Source: Sphingomonas sp. CCH9-E2 (GTDB taxonomy: Bacteria; Pseudomonadota; Alphaproteobacteria; Sphingomonadales; Sphingomonadaceae). From it: 27,452 nt of DNA. The notes below the pieces were generated by a model. It worked only from the letters and a program-made list of their open reading frames with translations, made no database searches and was not told the origin of the DNA. Of this stretch, positions 22,277-27,452 are shown piece by piece. The stretch is from NCBI RefSeq assembly GCF_001557215.1, contig NZ_LSJM01000296.1:1-27452 (forward strand), written 5' to 3'. Both the position numbers and the translations under genes were made by a program. The first letter of the stretch is position 1; each line of letters begins with the position of its first letter.

Positions 22277-23539
22277 TCAATTCCCTGTTGCCGCCGGCAC
22301 GGGCGCCGGCGCGGTGAGCCGGGCCAGACGGGCCTCGGCGTCGTGATATTGGGCGAGCGCGTCGACCGCGGCGCGGCGCGTGTCGAGCAGGGTCCGCTCG
22401 GCATCGAGCAGCACAATCTGGTCGAACTTGCCCTCGCCATAGCCGAGGCGCGCGATGCGCGCGGATTCGGTCGCGGCGGCGAGCGCGGGTCCCGATGCGC
22501 GCACTGCGGCCGCCGCGCGATCGCGGTCGGCGCGCGCTGCGGTGATCGCCTGCTCCGCCTCGAACAAGGCGACGCGGCGCTGCGCATCGACCCGGTCGCG
22601 CTCGGCCAGCGCCTGGTTCACGCTGGCCCGGCCATTATTGAAGATCGGCAACGGCACCGATACGCTGAACACCATAGCCTGATCCTTGGTCGCGGTCAGC
22701 CGCCGCGTACCCGCACTCACCGTGAGGTCGGGCACACGCTGGCTGCGCGCCAGCCGCACCCGTGCTTCGGCTGCCGATACGTCGGCGCGGGCGATCGCCA
22801 ACGCGAGCGTGCCGTCGGCGCGGACCGGCTCTTGTGGGCCGTAGCCGCCGACGCGCTCATACCAGGCGGCGTCGAGACTTTCGTTCAACGGCCGGCCGAG
22901 ATAGCGCTCAAGCGTTGCACGCGCCGCTTCGGCCGCGCGCTGCGCCTGGGCGAGCTCGGTCTCGGCATTCACCTGCTGGAGCTGGGCGCGTTGCTCGTCG
23001 ATCGGCGAGTTGGCGCCCGCCTCAACCCGGTCGCGTGCGATCCGAAGATTTTCCGTGGTCACCGTAATCTGGCTTTCGGCGATCGCGCGGCGGCGCTCGC
23101 TGGCGATGGCCTGGACATAGGCTTGGACTACGCCCAGCCGCAGGTCGGCACCCGCCACCAAGGTCTGTATTCGCGCGCGGGTGATTTCGGCCTCGGAGAC
23201 GGCGATGCGCGCCGAACGCTTGCCGCCAAGCTCGATCGGTAGCGCGAAATTGACCGTCGTCTCGGATTCGTCGAGGCCACGATAGGGTCCGGTGCCGAGA
23301 ATGTTCTCGACGTCGGTGGTAACGGTGGGATTGGGCCTCAGTCCCGCGACGACGCGGCCCGCCTCAGCCGCACGAATCCCAGCTTCGGCAACGTCGCCGG
23401 TTGGGGACACAGCACCTGCCTGGGCGAGCGCGTCGTCGATCGTGAGGACGTCGCCGGCCGAGGCCGGTGGCGACGTCTGCGCCTGCGCGATTCCCGCGCA
23501 GGACACCGCGGCCAGAAGGGCCGCGAGGATACGATGCAT
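22277..23539 (-). CDS. czcC: TolC-family outer-membrane factor CzcC
   Basis: Outer-membrane channel of 420 residues for the CzcCBA pump. Signal peptide MHRILAALLAAVSCAGIAQA, then two OEP-type helical repeats (for example AGIRAAEAGRVVAGLRPNP, a family hallmark near the N-terminus of the mature protein). AGGAG lies seven bases before the chosen ATG. A longer reading of 66 codons runs back through the czcI-like gene and is rejected. The stop is two bases before the czcB ATG. The upstream 53-base gap contains a short GC hairpin. Confidence 0.92.
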   Translation of the reverse strand: MHRILAALLAAVSCAGIAQAQTSPPASAGDVLTIDDALAQAGAVSPTGDVAEAGIRAAEAGRVVAGLRPNPTVTTDVENILGTGPYRGLDESETTVNFALPIELGGKRSARIAVSEAEITRARIQTLVAGADLRLGVVQAYVQAIASERRRAIAESQITVTTENLRIARDRVEAGANSPIDEQRAQLQQVNAETELAQAQRAAEAARATLERYLGRPLNESLDAAWYERVGGYGPQEPVRADGTLALAIARADVSAAEARVRLARSQRVPDLTVSAGTRRLTATKDQAMVFSVSVPLPIFNNGRASVNQALAERDRVDAQRRVALFEAEQAITAARADRDRAAAAVRASGPALAAATESARIARLGYGEGKFDQIVLLDAERTLLDTRRAAVDALAQYHDAEARLARLTAPAPVPAATGN

Positions 23540-23567
23540 GTAAATACTCCTGACAAACCAAGCCATG

Positions 23568-23581
23568 CCGCGCAGGCGCGG
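23568..23581. repeat. Short GC hairpin between czcI-like gene and czcC
   Basis: CCGCGC-AG-GCGCGG is a perfect 6-bp inverted repeat in the 53-base gap between the czcI-like stop and the czcC start. It may be an mRNA-processing or attenuation site; the support is weak. Confidence 0.3.
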
Positions 23582-23592
23582 CCGAGTGGTTG

Positions 23593-23922
23593 TCAGGCTT
23601 GCGGTGGTCTCAACGCGGGATCGCTGCGCGCGGCATACAGCGCCGGCGCCATTCGCACGAACGGCGCAGTCGAGGGCAGGGCGTGGCTGACGGCCGACTT
23701 CTCGGGCATGATCGCCATGAGGTGGTGGCCATGGCAACCATGCTGATGCCCATAGCCCTGGTCGGAGGCGGGCTTGCCCGGCTCCTCATTTCCCGAATGG
23801 ACCTCGGCCTTGTCCGAGGCCTGCTCGGCGCAGACGCTGCGCTCCGCCGCATGCGCAACCGCCCCCGTGCCCATCGACAGGGCTGCGAGCGCACACAGGA
23901 GCAGGAGGAGGAAACGATGCAT
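23593..23922 (-). CDS. Small periplasmic His/Cys-rich protein, CzcI-like position
   Basis: Protein of 109 residues with a Sec signal peptide (MHRFLLLLLCALAALSMGTG, AHA cleavage region near 24-26). The mature part holds C31 (in CAEQ) and a metal-binding cluster at 59-67 of the pattern HxHxCHxHH, then a tail ending ALRPPQA. Its position as first gene before czcCBA matches czcI in Cupriavidus, whose product modulates expression, but overall similarity to CzcI cannot be judged here. The same C-A-E, HxHxCHxHH and ALRPPxA landmarks occur in the protein encoded divergently at 24245-24577, so the two look paralogous. A sensor, metal buffer or pump regulator are all possible. No strong ribosome site is visible. 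Confidence 0.75.
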   Translation of the reverse strand: MHRFLLLLLCALAALSMGTGAVAHAAERSVCAEQASDKAEVHSGNEEPGKPASDQGYGHQHGCHGHHLMAIMPEKSAVSHALPSTAPFVRMAPALYAARSDPALRPPQA

Positions 23923-24003
23923 TGAACAGTGCCCATATCGCAGTGCGAGGTGCTTGTCACCCCAGTAAAATCAGGCAGATGAAGGTTGGCCCAAGCACAA
24001 TTG

Positions 24004-24020
24004 TTGATATAATATATCAA
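24004..24020. promoter_or_regulatory. Perfect palindrome overlapping a TATAAT -10 (candidate operator)
   Basis: TTGATATA-A-TATATCAA is a perfect inverted repeat with 8-bp arms. It covers a consensus TATAAT on the plus strand and TATATT on the minus strand, so a bound repressor could block both directions. AT-rich palindromes of this size are typical of ArsR/SmtB-type or similar metal repressor sites, but no such repressor gene is in the window. It lies 82 bases upstream of the czcI-like start. Confidence 0.6.
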
Positions 24021-24100
24021 TTCTATTCCAAGAACGATTCGTGCCATGACGATCGCAAGTAGAATGGAAGTTGTTACTTTACATCATTTTTCCAACTGAT

Positions 24101-24118
24101 ATCATGTCTCAACATGAT
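24101..24118. promoter_or_regulatory. Second palindrome in the divergent region (candidate operator)
   Basis: ATCATGT-CTCA-ACATGAT is a perfect inverted repeat with 7-bp arms and a 4-base centre. It is unlike the palindrome at 24004-24020 in sequence, so it may bind a different protein. It lies 126 bases upstream of the plus-strand His/Cys-protein gene. Confidence 0.5.
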
Positions 24119-24244
24119 CGTGCGAATTTGATCTTGAAGTAGAACCTGTTTGATCGCAAGGAATGTTGCAATGGGAGCCGCGTCATACTGCGCATCGCAC
24201 GCGGCGCCGCGACGCATTACCGACGTTTCCCGGGACGAGGAACG

Positions 24245-24577
24245 ATGCCCCGCCTGCTGATCGCAATTCTTCTCGGTATGACCATGGTAGGCGAGTCGGC
24301 GCTGCACGGCGTTGAGCCGATGCCGGTTGCGACGACGATCGCGACTGATCGCTGCGCCGAGGAAGGGGTGTCGGCGACGCAGGACCAGCGTGAGGCCGAC
24401 GGGCAGCGCCGCGAGCTGCCAGCCCATTTACATCTCTGTCACCATCACCATGCCGGGGTGTTCGCCGACGTCACGCTGACGCCGGTGATACAGTCGCGCA
24501 GCCCGGGCTGTGCCCGCTATGACTTCCGCGTGCACGGCGAGGTCCCGTCCAGAGCGCTGCGACCGCCGATCGCCTGA
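24245..24577 (+). CDS. Small periplasmic His/Cys-rich protein, paralogue of the czcI-like protein
   Basis: Protein of 110 residues with an N-terminal hydrophobic signal segment (MPRLLIAILLGMTMVGESAL). Landmarks: C37 in DRCAEE, a metal-binding cluster HLHLCHHHH at 61-69, C89, and an end reading ALRPPIA. The same order, the exact HxHxCHxHH spacing and nearly the same C-terminus occur in the 109-residue protein encoded divergently at 23593-23922, so they are probably homologous despite low overall identity. GAGG lies four bases before the ATG. The tolC-type gene follows after 54 bases on the same strand and may be co-transcribed. Function is unknown; periplasmic metal binding is the obvious reading. 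Confidence 0.68.
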   Translation: MPRLLIAILLGMTMVGESALHGVEPMPVATTIATDRCAEEGVSATQDQREADGQRRELPAHLHLCHHHHAGVFADVTLTPVIQSRSPGCARYDFRVHGEVPSRALRPPIA

Positions 24578-24631
24578 CGATGTACGACGCCGCTCCCGCG
24601 CGGCTTTCCCATCGCTCAGGAGATTGATCCC

Positions 24632-26077
24632 ATGCACCGTTTCGTTGCCTTGGCCGCGTGTGTCGCGACCGTCCTTCCCGCGTCTGTCGCTCACGCCCAG
24701 GACGCGCCGCCCGCCGCGGATTCCGGCCCGGTCACCACGCTGCGCGCGGCACTGCGCCATGCCTATCGCACCAATCCCGGGCTTACCGCCGCGCGCGCCG
24801 GGCTGCGCGCGATCGACGAAGGGGTCCCGATCGCCAAGGCGGCGGCGCGGCCGACGCTCAGCGCGACCGCCGATTATCAGGAATATGTGCTGACCTCGGC
24901 CAACAGCCTGTCGGCGCCGACCCGTGCCTTTGCCGCCAACGGCAATCTGTCGTTCCCGTTGTTCCAGGGCGGGCGCGTCGCCAATTCGATCCGCGCCGCC
25001 GATGCCCGGGTCGAATCGGGACGCTCGAATCTGCGCGCGACCGAGGCGGACGTCTTCAACGCGATCGTCTCGGTTTATATGGACGTGCTGCGCGACGAGG
25101 CGATCGTCCAGCTCAACACGCGCAACGTCACGGTGCTCGCGACCAACCTCCAGGCGTCGCGCGACCGGTTCGAGGTCGGGGACCTGACCCGCACCGATGT
25201 CGCGCAGTCCGAGGCACGCCTGTCGCTGGCGCGTGGGCAGCTCCAGGCGGCGCAGGCCCAGCTGATCGCGAGCCGCGAGAATTACATCCGCTTCGTCGGG
25301 CTGGTACCCGGCCAGCTCGCCTATCCGGCGCCGCTGCCGGGGTTGCCCGGTTCCGCCGAGCAGGCGACCGCGATCGCGCTCGGCGGCAACCCGCTGCTGG
25401 ACGCGGCGCGCACCGACGCACAGGCGGCGGGCTATGACGTGCGCGTCGCCCGGGCGGCGCGGCTGCCGCGGCTCTCGGCGGTGGGGTCGAGCGGCTACAA
25501 TAATTATCTGGGGTCGCTGACCAGCTCGCTGCCGGGTCGGACCTTCCTTCAATCCCAGACCAGCGCGACGATCGGCCTGTCGGCGACGATCCCGCTCTAT
25601 CAGGGCGGGTTGCCGGGGGCGCAGGTGCGCCGCGCCCAAGCGCTGCACGGTCAGTCGCTCGAGCAGGTGACGCTGGTCGAGCGCCGCATCGTCGCCGAGG
25701 TGCGCGCGGCGTTCGCCCGGCATCGAGCGGCGCTCGAACTGATCCGGTCGGCGGAGGATGCGGTCGCGGCGAACACGCTCGCGGTCGAAGGCGTGCGCGC
25801 CGAGCTGACGGTGGGTACGCGCAACGTGCTCGACGTGCTCAACGCCGAGCAGGAATTGCTCAATGCGCGGGTGCAGCTCGTCACTGCGCGGCGCGACGCC
25901 TATGTCGCTGCGTTCGGGCTGCTGGTGGCGATGGGGCAGGCCGAGGCACATGATCTTGGGCTATTTAGTAGCGGTGGCAAGAGTTCCCACGACGAACCAC
26001 TGCGGTCAGCCGCCTCGCCGAGCACCGTTGATGGAGGTGTTCCGCGAATGGCACTTCCCAACAGTTTGACACAGTGA
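24632..26077 (+). CDS. TolC-family outer-membrane protein with an atypical, possibly replaced C-terminus
   Basis: Outer-membrane efflux channel of 481 residues, closer to type I secretion TolC proteins than to CusC/CzcC. Signal peptide MHRFVALAACVATVLPASVA; mature repeats include TLRAALRHAYRTNPGLTAAR and GGNPLLDAARTDAQAAG, and the glycine-rich turns FPLFQGGRV and IPLYQGG. AGGAG lies nine bases upstream of the ATG. The recognisable family sequence ends at about residue 444 (LLVAMGQAEAHDLGL). The last 35 or so residues (SSGGKSSHDEPLRS onward) do not look like a TolC tail, which normally continues with a periplasmic segment. The change coincides with a drop in GC content near 25965, suggesting a deletion or insertion junction. 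No RND or ABC partner follows it. Whether the channel is functional is unclear. Confidence 0.82.
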   Translation: MHRFVALAACVATVLPASVAHAQDAPPAADSGPVTTLRAALRHAYRTNPGLTAARAGLRAIDEGVPIAKAAARPTLSATADYQEYVLTSANSLSAPTRAFAANGNLSFPLFQGGRVANSIRAADARVESGRSNLRATEADVFNAIVSVYMDVLRDEAIVQLNTRNVTVLATNLQASRDRFEVGDLTRTDVAQSEARLSLARGQLQAAQAQLIASRENYIRFVGLVPGQLAYPAPLPGLPGSAEQATAIALGGNPLLDAARTDAQAAGYDVRVARAARLPRLSAVGSSGYNNYLGSLTSSLPGRTFLQSQTSATIGLSATIPLYQGGLPGAQVRRAQALHGQSLEQVTLVERRIVAEVRAAFARHRAALELIRSAEDAVAANTLAVEGVRAELTVGTRNVLDVLNAEQELLNARVQLVTARRDAYVAAFGLLVAMGQAEAHDLGLFSSGGKSSHDEPLRSAASPSTVDGGVPRMALPNSLTQ

Positions 26078-26577
26078 GTGGCGCGCGGTGACCTCCTGTC
26101 TCGACCGAAACACACGCGATGACCCAAATTCGGGATAGGTAATTGTGGTACATTAGCATTGAAGATGGAGTCTTCAGCGATATCCGTTACCGAGCGAGTC
26201 GCTGAGATGCGCGTTTGCACCGCAAATGGTGATTGGGACCCAAGCGCCGACAGCCCTTGCGATAGGCCGGAGGGAAGGCTGACCGCTCCAGTTCGAGCGC
26301 CGAGTTGCTAAATCGCTGAACGGGCTTATCCTTCCGTTCGCGTCGTCGGCACGACGGCGCCGAGGCGTGAGAACCTCGCTTGAGAAGCCATGGTCTCGCA
26401 CGGCGCATTGCCGGGTGGCCGTCGCACATGTCCAGGCCGCATGCGGCTAAAGGCGTCGGCGCGTGTCTCAAGCATGTTCTCAACACCCGGCTTTCGCCGG
26501 CTCCGCCTCGAAAAAGCGGAGCGGCATATGGCGAGGTTTCAGCTTCCAATCCGGTTCCGTCGGCAGACGGAGGCACC
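26078..26577. other. Gene-free stretch between the tolC-type gene and the ECF sigma gene
   Basis: About 500 bases in which no convincing gene is seen. GC content and codon pattern differ from the flanking coding DNA. Two short inverted repeats are present: GAACGG/CCGTTC (26318-26339) and CGTCGT/ACGACG (26341-26356). Open readings on both strands lack ribosome sites and recognisable motifs. It may hold the terminator of the tolC side, the promoter of the sigma-factor gene and remnant mobile DNA, but none of these can be shown. Confidence 0.5.
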
Positions 26578-27162
26578 ATGCTCGAGCGCATGAGGCTGGC
26601 GCGCGAGCTTCCCGGCGGCATCGGCGAGAGCGAGCCGCTGCCGCCCGAGGATCGCGTCGTTCCGACGGTCACCGGCCGGCTCGAGACGCTGTTTCGCGAG
26701 CACCGGCCGCGGCTGCTCCGCTTCCTGTCGCGTCGGACCACCAACGACACCGCCGAGGACCTGACCCAGCAGGCGTTCGTCCGTCTCGCGGCGCTCGACC
26801 AGAACGTCGTCGATCGGCTCGAGAGCCCCGAGGCCTATCTGCACCGGACCGCGGTGAATCTCCTGAAGGACGAGGCCAAGGCTGCCGCGCGCCATGCCGC
26901 GCATCTGCATGTCTGCGTGGACGACGTCGCCATCATGGGGCCAGATCAGATCGCCGCGCTCGAAGCGCGGGATATGCTCGCGCGGCTCGAAGCTGCTATG
27001 CTGCGATTGAAGCCGCGGACACGGGAGATCTTCTTGGCGCATCGAATCGACGGCTATAGCTATGCCGAGATCGCAGCCCGGACCGGGCTCGGGATCAAGG
27101 CGGTCGAGAAGCATATGAGCCGTGCCATCGCCCATATCGACGGCCATTCGTCGCTCCGATGA
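26578..27162 (+). CDS. ECF RNA polymerase sigma factor, FecI-like
   Basis: Sigma factor of 194 residues. Region 2 spans about 37-100, with the core-binding and -10 recognition pattern LFREHRPRLLRFLSRRTTN and AEDLTQQAFVRL. Region 4 spans about 135-187, with a helix-turn-helix GYSYAEIAARTGLGIKAVEK for -35 recognition. GGAGG ends four bases before the chosen ATG; a longer reading of 66 codons into the upstream gene-free DNA lacks support. The stop overlaps the start of a FecR-type gene, the usual arrangement for ferric-siderophore signalling through a TonB-dependent receptor. The receptor is expected beyond the window edge. It appears to be a separate locus from the metal-resistance clusters. 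Confidence 0.9.
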   Translation: MLERMRLARELPGGIGESEPLPPEDRVVPTVTGRLETLFREHRPRLLRFLSRRTTNDTAEDLTQQAFVRLAALDQNVVDRLESPEAYLHRTAVNLLKDEAKAAARHAAHLHVCVDDVAIMGPDQIAALEARDMLARLEAAMLRLKPRTREIFLAHRIDGYSYAEIAARTGLGIKAVEKHMSRAIAHIDGHSSLR

Positions 27163-27452
27163 CCGTACCGGCCGGGGAGGATCAGGCTACGGCACGCGCG
27201 CGGCAGGAGGCCGCCGACTGGTTCGCGCGGCTGCGCGCGGGTGCGAGCGAAGCCGAGCTGGCCGCGTTCGCGGCATGGCGCGCCGACGCCCTGAACAGCG
27301 AGACCTATGACCGGCTCGCACGGCAATGGGAACAATTCAGCTTCCTTGCCAATACCAGCCTCGGCCGGGGTCGCGACCTCTCCCGCGCCAGCGTCTGGCA
27401 CCGGCAGCCGATCGTGCGCGTCGCGGCGGTCGCCGCCCTTCTGGTGCTGATC
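27159..27452 (+). CDS. FecR-type anti-sigma regulator (partial, runs off the window)
   Basis: The first 98 codons of a FecR-like inner-membrane regulator. The N-terminal cytoplasmic domain has the family pattern AADWFARLRAG, then LAAFAAWRADALNSETYDRL and a following Trp (the DUF4880 sigma-binding region). A transmembrane helix begins at about residue 86 (VRVAAVAALLVLI) as the window ends. The start overlaps the sigma-factor stop (ATGA at 27159-27162). The periplasmic FecR domain is not in view. Confidence 0.85.
   Translation, partial: MTVPAGEDQATARARQEAADWFARLRAGASEAELAAFAAWRADALNSETYDRLARQWEQFSFLANTSLGRGRDLSRASVWHRQPIVRVAAVAALLVLI

Larger units (their letters stand above)
23923..24244. other. 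Divergent intergenic region with low GC and two palindromes
   Basis: A 322-base gap between the two divergent His/Cys-protein genes. From about 23990 to 24175 it is clearly AT-richer than the coding DNA around it. It contains a consensus TATAAT (24008-24013) with TTGGCC 16 bases upstream on the plus strand, and the two palindromes listed separately. No coding region is credible in it. It presumably holds both promoters and the operators of the czc operon and the tolC-side unit. Confidence 0.6.

Noticed and set aside
24428..25951. 507-codon open frame antisense to the tolC-type gene
   Set aside because: Composition typical of antisense frames in GC-rich DNA; no motifs, and the plus strand has a clear TolC protein.
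26318..26356. Two adjacent short inverted repeats considered as terminators
   Set aside because: Stems of only six base pairs and no T-tract; such repeats are frequent by chance in GC-rich DNA.
25965..26401. Short minus-strand frames after the tolC-type gene, considered as transposase remnants
   Set aside because: No DDE motif, helix-turn-helix or recognisable terminal repeats; no ribosome sites. A mobile-element origin of the DNA stays possible but unsupported.
1..27452. CRISPR arrays, tRNA and rRNA genes, integrase or attachment sites
   Set aside because: No direct-repeat array, cloverleaf, rRNA segment or recombinase-like protein was recognised on either strand.

Overview
The window is GC-rich (roughly two-thirds G+C by eye) and carries a dense heavy-metal resistance and transport region. 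Codon bias, the CusCBA/CzcCBA protein types, the fused cytochrome c/FTR1 permease and the FecI/FecR pair suggest an alphaproteobacterium, most likely a sphingomonad. That assignment is inference; no rRNA or housekeeping marker is present. No tRNA, rRNA, CRISPR array, intact insertion sequence or replication gene was recognised.

Layout. (1) 46-6282, plus strand: a cus-type copper/silver efflux operon, cusC-cusB-cusA-cusF, with stop/start overlaps at all three junctions. CusA keeps the three substrate-binding methionines at the E. coli positions 573, 623 and 672, and CusB carries an extra CusF domain at its C-terminus. A GC-rich hairpin follows. (2) 6350-7429: a minimal mer unit. A GDCCVxC-type cysteine-rich protein and merT read leftward and merR reads rightward from a textbook MerR-type promoter. 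There is no merA or merP here. (3) 7501-12103: a second MerR-family module. It has a periplasmic cytochrome c fused to an FTR1/PbrT-type permease, a CadR/PbrR-like regulator, two short CDF exporters flanking that regulator, a methyltransferase and a possible 32-residue membrane peptide. Three promoters in this part share the TTGACCCT start, a 19-bp spacer and a centred dyad. (4) 12131-23922, minus strand: a long cluster reading czcI-like, czcC, czcB, czcA, hairpin, CDF, P1B-4 ATPase, acyltransferase 3, SRPBCC protein, SANT/Myb-like protein and, after a gap, a lipoprotein. Most junctions overlap by a few bases. (5) 23923-24244: an AT-richer divergent intergenic region with two perfect palindromes. 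It separates the czcI-like gene from a paralogue of it (24245-24577), which is followed by a tolC-type gene whose C-terminus looks replaced. (6) 26078-26577: no gene seen. (7) 26578 to the end: an ECF sigma factor (FecI type) and the start of its FecR anti-sigma partner, probably a separate iron-uptake signalling locus.

How the genes fit together. Periplasmic Cu(I)/Ag(I) would be bound by CusF and expelled by CusCBA. Divalent cations (Zn, Cd, Co, perhaps Pb) would be moved from cytoplasm to periplasm by the CDF proteins and the P1B-4 ATPase, then across the outer membrane by CzcCBA. MerR and the CadR/PbrR-like protein probably control the four MerR-type promoters. The least explained parts are the methyltransferase in the regulator-CDF transcription unit, the acyltransferase-SRPBCC-SANT trio behind the P-type ATPase, and the pair of divergently transcribed His/Cys proteins sharing an HxHxCHxHH motif.
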